Positions 1-8,276 of a DNA stretch of 64,000 nucleotides are shown piece after piece. The stretch is from Sphingomonas sp. SORGH_AS_0950 (lineage in GTDB: Bacteria; Pseudomonadota; Alphaproteobacteria; Sphingomonadales; Sphingomonadaceae). The stretch spans positions 498,501 through 562,500 of the forward strand of contig NZ_JAUTAE010000001.1 of the NCBI RefSeq assembly GCF_030818415.1. Reading direction: 5' to 3'. The number at the start of each line of letters is the position of its first letter. The stretch's first letter is position 1. Below the pieces are notes generated by a model that was given only the letters and a program-made list of their open reading frames with translations, did not search any database and was not told where the DNA came from. The position numbers and the translations under genes were made by a program.

Positions 1-1561
1 ACTCGGCCAGCGCCTTGTCGCGCGACCAGCCGAGCGCATGGATGCCGGTATCGACGATCAACCGCACCGCGCGCCATGCCAGCCCCATCAGATAGCCCAG
101 CCGCCCGGCGGGGTCGTCGCGGTACATGCCCAGCTCGTCGGCAAGCTGTTCGGCATAGAGGGCCCACCCCTCCGAATAGGCGTTGAACGCCAGGATCGAG
201 CGGATCAGCGGCAGTTGCTGGGCATATTCGCCCTGCCAGACATGGCCCGGTATCCCCTCGTGATAGACCAGATCGGGAATGGTGACGCGGTTGTGGATCG
301 ACGGGTCGCCCAGATTGACCCAGACCTTGCCCGGTTCGCGTCCGTCGATCGTGCCGGGCCCGCCATAGGCCGCCGGTGCGCCCGGTTCCTGTGCCGGGGG
401 CATGCGGCGGATTTCCAGGTGCCCGCGCGCCAGACGGCGGAACGCTTCGGGCAGGCGGGGGCGGATCGCGTCGATCCGGCCCTGCATATAGGCGATGATC
501 TCGCGCCGTCCCGCGTCGCCATCCGGGAAGCCGATGCCGGGGCGACGCTGATAGGCCATGGTGCGCTCGGCGACGCTGCCCTGGGTCAGTCCCGCCTGGC
601 GCAGGATCGCATCCATCTGCGCCTGCAGATCGGCCAGCCGCGCGCGGCCCATGGCGTGCAGCTCGGTCGCGCTGCGCCGTGTCGTCGTGCCCGCGCGCAG
701 GCCCCATGCATACCATTCGGGGCCGTGCGGGCGGCTGTTCATCCCCGCCGCATCGGTCGCCACCGCCCGCTGCGCGCGCAATTCGGTCAGCTGTCGCTCC
801 AGCGCGGGCATGATCGCGGCGCGGACGATCCGTGCCGCCTGCGCGGTCCAGTCGCCGGGGATGGCGGCCGTCTTGCGCGCCAGCGGACCGATCAGCGGTC
901 CGTCGCTCTTCGCCGCCTCCGCGATCGTGCCGGTCATCCCCGCGATCGTCTTGTCGAGCAGGAAGGAGGGCGGCACGACGCCCTGCTGGCGCGCCTGGCG
1001 GATACGCGTCGTCTCGCCGTCCAGCTGGGCGGGCATGGCGGCGAGGCGGGCCAGATAGGCTTCGGCATCCGCCTTGTCGCGGACCGGCTGGTCGCCATCG
1101 AGCAACTGCGGCACGTCCAGCCACGCCCCGACATTCTGGATCACGGCATAGGGCGTGTTGCGCCAGTCGCCGATGGTCGCCACGCCATAGGGCAGGGCCA
1201 TGCCGTCCAGCGCGGTGCGAAAGGCGGTCTCGACCACCGCCAGGCTGGTCGCGGTCGCGGCATCCAGGCCGGTTCGCGGCACCCGCGCCAGATCGCGCAG
1301 GCCCTCGCCAAGAAAACGCTGCCGCGCCGCCACGCCCGCAGGCGAGCGATCCTCCAGCCTGCGCCGCAGCCCGGCATGCTCGCCGGTATCGACACCCAGA
1401 CTGGTCGCCCGCTCCGGCGCCAGCGCCAGCAGCTGCCAGGCCAGCCGGTCGAGCAGTGCGCCTGCGTCGCCGGTCGCGGCGGCCCGTCCCTGGGTCGAGG
1501 CCGTGACGGAAACGGCGCCGAGCCCGATCAGCGTGTCGCGGCGGGAAATAGCTCTGTTCAT
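1..1561 (-). CDS. DUF885 family protein (partial, C-terminus outside window)
   Basis: The minus-strand reading frame starts with ATG at 1561 and stays open to the window edge, so the C-terminus is missing (about 520 codons are present; the family is usually about 600 residues). The protein begins MNRAISRRDTLIGLGAV, a twin-arginine-type signal followed by an Ala-rich cleavage region, so export is likely. An HEGIPGH motif, encoded at about 242-262, is the hallmark of DUF885 proteins. These are thought to be zinc metallopeptidase- or carboxypeptidase-like, but the substrate is unknown. The long plus-strand frame over the same DNA is a GC-rich shadow. The next gene is divergent, so this is probably its own transcription unit. 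Confidence 0.85.
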   Translation of the reverse strand, partial: MNRAISRRDTLIGLGAVSVTASTQGRAAATGDAGALLDRLAWQLLALAPERATSLGVDTGEHAGLRRRLEDRSPAGVAARQRFLGEGLRDLARVPRTGLDAATATSLAVVETAFRTALDGMALPYGVATIGDWRNTPYAVIQNVGAWLDVPQLLDGDQPVRDKADAEAYLARLAAMPAQLDGETTRIRQARQQGVVPPSFLLDKTIAGMTGTIAEAAKSDGPLIGPLARKTAAIPGDWTAQAARIVRAAIMPALERQLTELRAQRAVATDAAGMNSRPHGPEWYAWGLRAGTTTRRSATELHAMGRARLADLQAQMDAILRQAGLTQGSVAERTMAYQRRPGIGFPDGDAGRREIIAYMQGRIDAIRPRLPEAFRRLARGHLEIRRMPPAQEPGAPAAYGGPGTIDGREPGKVWVNLGDPSIHNRVTIPDLVYHEGIPGHVWQGEYAQQLPLIRSILAFNAYSEGWALYAEQLADELGMYRDDPAGRLGYLMGLAWRAVRLIVDTGIHALGWSRDKALAE

Positions 1562-1756
1562 TCCCGATAGATGACCGGCCTGCGGCGCGGCGTCAAATGA
1601 CACCGGCCTGACAGGTCGGCAGCGCGGTTCCGGCGCCTTCCACAAAAATTTCAGGACCCCGTCCCCCTGACGATCGGTTCAGCTTGGCGTAGGGTTGCGT
1701 CGTGCATGGGGCGTTCCTGCGACGACATTGGACTGAATAGGGGCTATCACACCAAC

Positions 1757-3292
1757 ATGACCGTATCGCGTTTTTCCGTCTCCGGCCAATCGGTCGCCCG
1801 GCTTCTGGCCACCCTTGCGACCGGCACGCTGGTCGCGGCGCCCGTGATGGCGCAGATCGCACCGCCGCCCGTCATGGTGCCCGCGCCCTCGACCCAGACG
1901 CCCCCCGGCGCGACCGTTCAGCCCGTGCCCCAGGCTGTGCCGCCCAGCATCGTCGCGCCGGTGGCGATGCCCAGCCTGACCGATGCCCAGGCGCACCAGC
2001 TCGCCACCCTGATCGCCAAGGGCGAGGTGACGCAGGGGCTGCGCTCCGGCGCACAGCGCGATCTGTCGGCGCTGTCGCCCGCCGCGCTGACCCGCGTGGC
2101 GCTCGACTATGCCCATGCGGTTCATGCCGGTCGGCTCGACCCCTCGGACTTTTCCAAGGACTGGGGCATCAGGCCGCAGCCCTATGACCCGCTGCCCGGC
2201 TTTGCCGATGCGGTGCAGAAGGACCGGCTGGCGGCCTGGGTCGCCTCACTGCCGCCGCCCTATGCGGGGTATGACGCGCTGGTGACGGGGCTGGCGCGAT
2301 ACCGGGCCATGGCGACGGCGGGGGGCTGGTCGCCTCTGCCGTCCACGACCATCGCTTTCGGGTCGAGCGGCCCGCTGGTCCAGCAGTTGCGCAAGCGACT
2401 GGCGATGGAGGATCCCGCCGTCAGCGCGGCCGGCGCGACCTTCGACGAGAACCTGCTGGCGGCGGTGCGGCGGGCGCAGCGGCGGTACGGCCTCAACCCG
2501 GTCGGCACCGTCGGCAGCCAGACGGTCGCGGCGTTGAACGTGCCGGTCGGCCAGCGCATCCGCCAGATCATGGCCAATATGGAACGCTGGCGCTGGTTGC
2601 CGCAGCAACTGGAGGCCAAGCGTGTTCAGGTGAACATCGCGGCCGCCGTGCTGACCGTATTCGACGGCGACAATCCGGTCATGTCGATGAAGGCCGTGAC
2701 GGGACGGCCGGGCAACGAGACGCCGATGCTGGTTTCCTCGATCCACAGCATCGTGCTCAATCCGCCATGGAACGTGCCCAGCTCGATCGCGAACAAGGAG
2801 CTGTGGCCCAAGGAGAAGGCCAATCCGGGCTATCTGAAGCGCAACGGCTTTCGCGTGATCGACAATGGCGACGGCAGCAAGCGGTTGCAGCAGGCCTCGG
2901 AGAAGAGCGCGCTGGGGCGGTTCAAGTTCGACTTCCCCAACGACTTCGCGGTCTATCTCCACGACACGCCCGCCCAGTCGGGCTTCTCGAAGTTCGACCG
3001 GCTGGCCAGCCATGGCTGCGTCCGGTTGGAAAAGCCCGCCGATCTCGCCGCGCTGATGCTGAAGACGACGCCCGAATGGCAACCGGCGCAGGTCGACGCC
3101 GTTCTCGCCTCCGGTAAGACGGTGCGCGCGACGATGGCCGAGCCGGTGGCGGTCTATCTGCTGTACTGGACGGCCTTTGCCGGGGCGGACGGGCAGGTGG
3201 GCTTCCGCGAGGACCCATATGGCTGGGACGCGCAATTGGCGACCAAGCTGGAGGCGCGTTCCGCCGAGCGGGCGGCCGCGACCGCGAATTGA
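1757..3292 (+). CDS. L,D-transpeptidase, YcbB-like
   Basis: Periplasmic enzyme expected to form 3-3 cross-links in peptidoglycan or attach proteins to it. The 511-residue protein has an N-terminal signal peptide ending near APVMAQ, a Pro-rich linker, a peptidoglycan-binding domain in the middle (around FGSSGPLVQQLRKRL and FDENLLAAVRRAQRRYG), and a C-terminal YkuD domain. The catalytic SHGCVRL motif places the nucleophile at Cys421. The domain order and large size match the YcbB/LdtD type. ATG 1757 is preferred over an in-frame start at 1706 because it puts the signal peptide at the N-terminus. A lipoprotein gene follows 20 bp after the stop. Confidence 0.9.
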   Translation: MTVSRFSVSGQSVARLLATLATGTLVAAPVMAQIAPPPVMVPAPSTQTPPGATVQPVPQAVPPSIVAPVAMPSLTDAQAHQLATLIAKGEVTQGLRSGAQRDLSALSPAALTRVALDYAHAVHAGRLDPSDFSKDWGIRPQPYDPLPGFADAVQKDRLAAWVASLPPPYAGYDALVTGLARYRAMATAGGWSPLPSTTIAFGSSGPLVQQLRKRLAMEDPAVSAAGATFDENLLAAVRRAQRRYGLNPVGTVGSQTVAALNVPVGQRIRQIMANMERWRWLPQQLEAKRVQVNIAAAVLTVFDGDNPVMSMKAVTGRPGNETPMLVSSIHSIVLNPPWNVPSSIANKELWPKEKANPGYLKRNGFRVIDNGDGSKRLQQASEKSALGRFKFDFPNDFAVYLHDTPAQSGFSKFDRLASHGCVRLEKPADLAALMLKTTPEWQPAQVDAVLASGKTVRATMAEPVAVYLLYWTAFAGADGQVGFREDPYGWDAQLATKLEARSAERAAATAN

Positions 3293-3312
3293 TGAGTGCG
3301 AAAGGGGATAAG

Positions 3313-3669
3313 ATGATGAAGACCAATGACATGCGCCGCTGGGGTCTGGTGGCCGCAGCCATGCTGCTTCCCACGCTGGCGGGCTGTTCGCAGTCCACGC
3401 CGGAGGAGCAGCCGGTGGCCGCCGCCGCCGAGAATGAGCTGACCGTGACCGACGGCGCGGCCGATGAGAATATGACGGCGGTCGCCAATATGGACGAGGT
3501 CGCGGCGCCCGCGACCAATGCCGCCGAGGAAATCCCGCCGCCGCCGCCCGAGCGGACCGTCGACCAGCAGATGCTCGACGACGCCTCGGCCACCGGCATG
3601 ACGTCGCGCGTGCAGCGCGATGCGCCTGCGGCCGATGCTCCCGCGACCGAGCGCAAGGGCGGCGAGTAA
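3313..3669 (+). CDS. Small lipoprotein, unknown function
   Basis: 118 residues. The N-terminus MMKTNDMRRWGLVAAAML ends in a lipobox LAGC, with the lipidated cysteine at residue 25. The mature part is acidic, rich in Ala, Glu and Pro, and low in complexity, with a PPPPPE stretch. No domain is recognised. ATG 3313 follows an AGGGG ribosome binding site; an earlier in-frame ATG at 3292 overlaps the stop of the transpeptidase gene. Co-transcription with the L,D-transpeptidase suggests an envelope role, but that is inference. Confidence 0.75.
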   Translation: MMKTNDMRRWGLVAAAMLLPTLAGCSQSTPEEQPVAAAAENELTVTDGAADENMTAVANMDEVAAPATNAAEEIPPPPPERTVDQQMLDDASATGMTSRVQRDAPAADAPATERKGGE

Positions 3670-3730
3670 GTCTGGCCCGGCGGGGGCGGGCGGCACGGCC
3701 CGTCCGCCCCCCTTGCAAGGATAACACCGC

Positions 3731-4438
3731 ATGAGCGAAGCCAGCGTCCATGCCACGGGCGAACAGCATCTCGTCCATCGCACCGGCTGGCTTCGCGCTG
3801 CGGTGCTGGGGGCCAATGACGGGATCATCTCGGTATCCAGCCTGATCGTCGGCGTTGCGGCGGCTCCGGGGGCCACGGCGGGAACGGTGCTGCTGGCGGG
3901 GATCGCCGCGCTGGTCGGTGGCGCCTTGTCGATGGCGGCGGGCGAATATGTTTCGGTGAGTTCGCAGGCGGACACCGAACGTGCCGATCTGGCACGCGAG
4001 GCGGCGGAACTGGTCCGTGCACCGCTCGCCGAAACGCGCGAGCTGGCGGCGATCTATGAGGCGCGTGGGGTCGAGGCCGGGCTGGCCCGACAGGTCGCCG
4101 AGCAGATGATGGCGCATGACGCGCTCGGCGCGCATCGCCGCGATGAGCTGGGGCTGGCGGATGATGGCGGGTCCGATCCGCTGCAGGCGGCCTTGTTCTC
4201 CGCCGGGGCCTTCGCCTCGGGCGCGATCCTGCCGGTGCTTGCCGCGCTCAGTCCGCGCGCCGCCGTCCTCTATGCGGTGCCGGGGACCGCACTGCTGCTC
4301 CTGGCCGTGCTGGGGGCGCTGGGCGCGCGGGCGGGCGGTGCCCCGATCGGGCGCGGGGCGATCCGTGTCGTCCTGCTCGGTGCGCTGGCCATGGGTGTTA
4401 CCGCGCTGATCGGGACGCTGACCGGCGGCATCGTCTAG
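3731..4438 (+). CDS. VIT1/CCC1-family metal transporter
   Basis: 235-residue integral membrane protein. It has the family's opening signature (RAAVLGANDGIISVSSLIVGV), two membrane segments, the SMAAGEYVSVSSQAD motif, a charged amphipathic middle region (about residues 75-140) and two or three C-terminal membrane helices. Members move ferrous iron or manganese across membranes; which metal is carried here cannot be told from the sequence. An AAGGA ribosome binding site precedes ATG 3731. The gene follows the lipoprotein after a GC-rich stretch able to form a hairpin (about 3681-3712). Confidence 0.9.
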   Translation: MSEASVHATGEQHLVHRTGWLRAAVLGANDGIISVSSLIVGVAAAPGATAGTVLLAGIAALVGGALSMAAGEYVSVSSQADTERADLAREAAELVRAPLAETRELAAIYEARGVEAGLARQVAEQMMAHDALGAHRRDELGLADDGGSDPLQAALFSAGAFASGAILPVLAALSPRAAVLYAVPGTALLLLAVLGALGARAGGAPIGRGAIRVVLLGALAMGVTALIGTLTGGIV

Positions 4439-4499
4439 GTGGCCGTGTTGAGCCATTCGCGCGGCCGGTGCGTTGACCCATCTCCATCAGGAGAGTGAC

Positions 4500-4685
4500 A
4501 TGCGCGACGAACTCGACACCCCGACCGAACCCCAGAGCTTTGGCGACCTGCCGATCCAGCCGACCGGATCGGGTGTCCAGGATCTGGAAATTGCCTATGA
4601 GCAGATGCGCCTGACCGAAGCGGATGCGGCCCCCGTGCCCGATGCCAATGATGCGATCGCCGAGAGCGAGGCGCATCCGAGCTGA
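4500..4685 (+). CDS. Small acidic hypothetical protein
   Basis: 61 residues starting MRDELDTPTEP, strongly acidic, with no membrane segment or recognised domain. ATG 4500 is chosen because AGGAGAG sits 4-11 bases upstream (4489-4495); a longer in-frame version from 4473 lacks this. The good ribosome binding site and normal codon use argue that it is a real gene. Function unknown. Confidence 0.55.
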   Translation: MRDELDTPTEPQSFGDLPIQPTGSGVQDLEIAYEQMRLTEADAAPVPDANDAIAESEAHPS

Positions 4686-4738
4686 TCGTGATGGCCCCGT
4701 CGGCCGATCGCACAGGGCATTCCCATTCGGAAAATATC

Positions 4739-4748
4739 TCGTATTGTG
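4739..4748 (+). promoter_or_regulatory. Weak copy of shared operator-like motif upstream of PL26 gene
   Basis: TCGTATTGTG matches 8 of 10 bases of CCATATTGTG, the sequence found upstream of the TonB receptor and IclR genes of the same locus. It lies 30 bp before the PL26 start codon in an AT-rich gap. Assignment as a regulator site is inference. Confidence 0.25.
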
Positions 4749-4778
4749 ATGAACGATACCAGATAATGGATTCTCGAT

Positions 4779-7538
4779 ATGGCGGACCCAGTGCATTTCG
4801 ACCGGCGGAGCCTGTTGCTATCGGCCACCGGCATGGCCGTGACGATGGGGCAGACCTCCGCCCCGGCGGCCACCCTGGCTATTCGCGGCGAGGCCGCCAA
4901 GGGTGCCGGTGCGGCCTGCTGGCTCGACGGTGTACCACCGGACAGCCATGAGGGAATGACCTGGGGCCAGCCTTGGCCCAGGGGGACGAAACTGTCGTCC
5001 TCCTACCGGCTGACGGGGGATGGATCGGCTCCGCTGCAAAGCTGGCCGCTCGCCTATTGGCCCGACGGGTCGATCAAATGGACGGGCCATGCCCTGGCTG
5101 CCGATGCGGGGCGCGGCACCAGCCTGCGGGTCGAGCCGGGCAGGGCGCGGCAGGCATCGTCTTCTTCCGCCACGGCGCGCAGCTTTGCCGATCGGATCGA
5201 GGTGACGGTCGGCGATACGCTCTGGACGATAGGGCGACAGGGCGAGGCGATTATCCGCTCGGCGCGGCGAGGCGGCAAGACGGTCATGCGCGACGTCGGC
5301 CTCATCGCGACGGCGCAGGACGCGGCCGACGAGGAGGATGGCGCCGCGCCCCGGCTGCTCCGCTATGCGGGGCGGATCGAGCGCGTCACGGTGGAACAGG
5401 ATGGCCCCATCCGGGTCGTGGTGCGGGTCGAGGGACGTCATGCCGCGCCCGACGAACAATGGCTGCCCTTTTCGCTGCGCCTCTACTTCCATGCCGGATC
5501 GGCATCGGTGCGGATCGTCCATAGCCTGATCTTCGACGGAGACCCCACGCGGCGGTTCGTGCGCGGACTGGGGCTGAGCGGGCAGGTGCCGATGACCGAT
5601 CCGCTGCACGACCGGCATGTCCGCTTCGCCGGGCAGGGCGATGGCCTGTGGGCGGAGGCGATCCGGCCGCTGACGGGATTGCGCCGCGATCCGGGGCGCG
5701 CTTTCCGCGAGGCGCAGGTTGCTGGACGAGAGACGCCGCCGTTGGCGACGATGGCGGCGGCGGTGCGCGATCGGCTGGATTACATCCCGGCCTGGGGCGA
5801 GTTCCGGTTGCGCCAGCCCAATGCCGACGGATTCACCATCCGTAAGCGGACCGCCGGCGGTCATGGCTGGGTGCCGGTCGACGGCGCCGGGCGCGCGGCG
5901 GGGCTGGGCTATGTGGGGGGCGCGCGGGGCGGTGGCGTCGCCTTTGCCATGCATGATTTCTGGCGGCGCTGCCCGGTCGGGCTCGACGTGGCCGAGGCGA
6001 CCGGCGAGGCGGCGCGCTTCACCCTGTGGTATCACGCGCCCGACGCCCCCGCGATGGACCTGCGCTTCTATCACGACGAGATGGGGATGACCGACTTTGC
6101 CCGGCAGAACGAAGGGCTGGACATCACCTATGAGGATTATGAGCCCGGCTGGGGCGATGCGCGCGGGATCGCACGAACGACCGAATTCCGGCTCTGGGCG
6201 CTCGACACGACGCCGACCCGCGAGCGGCTGATCCGGATGGCGGCGCAGGTCGAGGCGCCGCCTCGGCTGCTTGCGACCGGCGAAGCGGTTCATGCGGCGG
6301 GCGTGTTCGGTGCCTGGACGCTGGCGGGGCCACCCGGCGGCGACGCGGCGGGACGGATCGAGGCGCGGGCCTCGCGCGAGCTGGATTTCTATATCGGGCA
6401 AGTCGAGCAGCGGCGCTGGTACGGCTTTTGGGATTATGGCGACGTCATGCACAGCTATGACGCGGATCGCCATGTCTGGCGCTACGACATCGGCGGTTTC
6501 GCATGGGATAACAGCGAGCTGTCGACCGACCTTTGGCTGTGGTACGCCTATCTGCGGACCGGGCGCGCCGATGTCTTCCGGATGGCGGAGGCGATGACGC
6601 GGCATACCGGCGAGGTCGATGTCTATCATCTCGGCCGCTTCCGGGGGTTCGGGACGCGTCACGGGGTGCAGCATTGGGGCGACAGCTCGAAACAGCCGCG
6701 CATCTCCAACGCCGCCTATCGCCGCATCTATTATTACCTGACCGCCGACGAGCGGTGCGGCGACCTGATGCATGCGCTGATCGACAGCGACCAGACGCTT
6801 CGCCATGTCGAGATCGGGCGCAAGGTCGGGGCCCGCGCGCCCGGTTCGGAGCCACCCGGCGGCACCGGCGCGGTGGTCGCGGAGGGCAGGCTGCCGCCGG
6901 GACAGGTCTTCGTCCAGTTCGGTACCGTCTGGGGGCCGCTGGTCGCGGCCTGGATGACCGAGTGGGAACGGACGGGCGATCCGCGCTGGCGCGACCGGAT
7001 CGTGGCGGGAATGCAGTCGCTCGCCGCTCTGCCCCGCCAATGGTTTGCGGGCGGCGCGCCCTTCGACCTCGCCACGGGACGCTTTGTCGGCGAGGGCGAC
7101 CGGGTGAGCATGAGCCATTTGAACGGGGTCTTCGGCGTGTTCGAGACGATGGCCGAACTGCTCGAACTGGTCGATGTGCCCGCCTATCGCGAGGCCTGGC
7201 TGGACTATTGCGCCTATTATAATGCCCCGACCGACCTGTTCCGCGCGAAGACCGGCGATCCGGGCAAGGGGCGGGGGCTGACCCAGGCCCATTCGCGCTA
7301 TACCGCCTATGCCGCCGTCCAGCGCCGCGACCCCGCTCTGGCCCGCCGAGCCTGGGCGGAGTTTCTGGGGGCGGGCGACCGTGCCACGCGCGATCAGGCC
7401 AAGGGCGCGGTGCGCGTCTCCGGTCCGGCGGTGCTCAAGCCGGTGGACGAGATTCCCGATATCTCGACCAACGACGCCGCCCAATGGGGGCTGGCGGCGA
7501 CCGCCAATCTGGCGCTGATCGGCCGGTGGCTGTCGTGA
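4779..7538 (+). CDS. Exo-rhamnogalacturonan lyase-like protein (PL26 / PcRGLX-YetA family)
   Basis: 919 residues. It starts MADPVHFDRRSLLLSATG, a probable Tat signal, so it acts outside the cytoplasm. The first 90 mature residues contain the family signature of a GxPWPRG-type segment followed by WPDGSIKW. Long beta-rich regions and an alpha-helical domain rich in aromatic residues (WYGFWDYGDVMHSYD) follow, as in PcRGLX/YetA proteins. Known PL26 members cleave rhamnogalacturonan I from chain ends by beta-elimination, leaving unsaturated galacturonate. It lies in an RG-I utilization locus and overlaps the following DUF6250 gene by GTGA. A 10-bp operator-like sequence precedes it. The large minus-strand frame over the same region is a shadow. 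Confidence 0.8.
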   Translation: MADPVHFDRRSLLLSATGMAVTMGQTSAPAATLAIRGEAAKGAGAACWLDGVPPDSHEGMTWGQPWPRGTKLSSSYRLTGDGSAPLQSWPLAYWPDGSIKWTGHALAADAGRGTSLRVEPGRARQASSSSATARSFADRIEVTVGDTLWTIGRQGEAIIRSARRGGKTVMRDVGLIATAQDAADEEDGAAPRLLRYAGRIERVTVEQDGPIRVVVRVEGRHAAPDEQWLPFSLRLYFHAGSASVRIVHSLIFDGDPTRRFVRGLGLSGQVPMTDPLHDRHVRFAGQGDGLWAEAIRPLTGLRRDPGRAFREAQVAGRETPPLATMAAAVRDRLDYIPAWGEFRLRQPNADGFTIRKRTAGGHGWVPVDGAGRAAGLGYVGGARGGGVAFAMHDFWRRCPVGLDVAEATGEAARFTLWYHAPDAPAMDLRFYHDEMGMTDFARQNEGLDITYEDYEPGWGDARGIARTTEFRLWALDTTPTRERLIRMAAQVEAPPRLLATGEAVHAAGVFGAWTLAGPPGGDAAGRIEARASRELDFYIGQVEQRRWYGFWDYGDVMHSYDADRHVWRYDIGGFAWDNSELSTDLWLWYAYLRTGRADVFRMAEAMTRHTGEVDVYHLGRFRGFGTRHGVQHWGDSSKQPRISNAAYRRIYYYLTADERCGDLMHALIDSDQTLRHVEIGRKVGARAPGSEPPGGTGAVVAEGRLPPGQVFVQFGTVWGPLVAAWMTEWERTGDPRWRDRIVAGMQSLAALPRQWFAGGAPFDLATGRFVGEGDRVSMSHLNGVFGVFETMAELLELVDVPAYREAWLDYCAYYNAPTDLFRAKTGDPGKGRGLTQAHSRYTAYAAVQRRDPALARRAWAEFLGAGDRATRDQAKGAVRVSGPAVLKPVDEIPDISTNDAAQWGLAATANLALIGRWLS

Positions 7539-8209
7539 GGCGATGGGCCTGCGCCATGCTGGGCGTGACGGCGCTGGCCGCGACGGGACCGGGCGCGCGT
7601 ATCGACGATTTTCGCGGCGGCCTGTCGCGCTGGTCCGTCGAGGCCGAGCCGGGCGCGCAGGTCGTCGCTCGGGGCGGAGTGCTGGATATCGACGCGGCGG
7701 ACGGGGTGACGATCTGGTATCGGCAAAGGCTGAAGGGGCCGGTCGCGATCGACTATGACGTGATGCCGGTGGCGGAGGGCGGGGCGCATGACGCGGTCAG
7801 CGATGTCAACGCCTTCTGGATGGCGCGCGACCCCAGGGTGAATGGCGGCTCCGTGCTGGCCCGGCGACGCGACGGGGCCTTTGCCAGCTATGACGATCTG
7901 GAGACCTATTATGTCGGGATCGGTGGCAATCGGAACAGCACGACGCGGATGCGCCGCTATGTCGGCCGCAAGGGGGATCGGCCGCTCCTGCCCCAACATG
8001 ACCGCAGCGATCCCGCCGCGATGCTGGTCCCGAACCGATGGACCCATATCCGCCTGATCGCCGATGGTCACGAGATCGCGGTCGATCGCGACGGCCAGCG
8101 GCTCTTCACGATGCACGATGCCGCCCCCTATCGCAGCGGCTGGTTCGCGCTGCGCACCACGCGCAGCCATTTGCGGGTTCGCGATGTGCGGATCACGCCG
8201 CTGGGTTGA
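7535..8209 (+). CDS. DUF6250 domain protein, secreted
   Basis: 224 residues. GTG 7535 overlaps the TGA of the PL26 gene (GTGA), so translation is probably coupled. The N-terminus (MRRWACAMLGVTALAATG) is a signal peptide. The mature protein matches the DUF6250 pattern: ETYYVGIGGNRNSTTRMRRY near the middle and GWFALRTTRSHLRVRDV at the end, a concanavalin-like beta-sandwich by appearance. No enzymatic activity is known to me. DUF6250 proteins tend to sit beside pectin lyases, so a carbohydrate-binding or accessory role on RG-I is plausible. Confidence 0.75.
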   Translation: MRRWACAMLGVTALAATGPGARIDDFRGGLSRWSVEAEPGAQVVARGGVLDIDAADGVTIWYRQRLKGPVAIDYDVMPVAEGGAHDAVSDVNAFWMARDPRVNGGSVLARRRDGAFASYDDLETYYVGIGGNRNSTTRMRRYVGRKGDRPLLPQHDRSDPAAMLVPNRWTHIRLIADGHEIAVDRDGQRLFTMHDAAPYRSGWFALRTTRSHLRVRDVRITPLG

Positions 8210-8210
8210 T

Positions 8211-8244
8211 AAGAAAGGGGCCGGATCGCGTGGACCCGGCCCCC
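8211..8244 (-). terminator. Probable intrinsic terminator for the TonB receptor transcript
   Basis: GGGGCCGG (8217-8224) pairs with CCGGCCCC (8236-8243) over an 11-base loop. Read on the minus strand, the stem is followed by TTTCTTATC, a U-rich tail suiting the receptor transcript. A second hairpin, TGAGCCC/GGGCTCA (8262-8279), overlaps the receptor stop codon. The two genes converge here. Confidence 0.5.
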
Positions 8245-8276
8245 ATAGTCGAGGGAAAAGGTGAGCCCGCCGGGGC

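Noticed and set aside
38..1570. Long plus-strand open frame of 510 codons
   Set aside because: It is antisense to the DUF885 gene, whose frame has a signal peptide and the HEGIPGH motif. The plus frame is rich in Arg, Gly and Gln with no domain, a typical GC-rich shadow.
2246..4456. Minus-strand open frame of 736 codons
   Set aside because: Covers the opposite strand of three well-supported genes (L,D-transpeptidase, lipoprotein, VIT transporter).
4818..7484. Minus-strand open frame of 888 codons
   Set aside because: Antisense to the PL26-like lyase. Its translation is low in hydrophobic order and matches no family.
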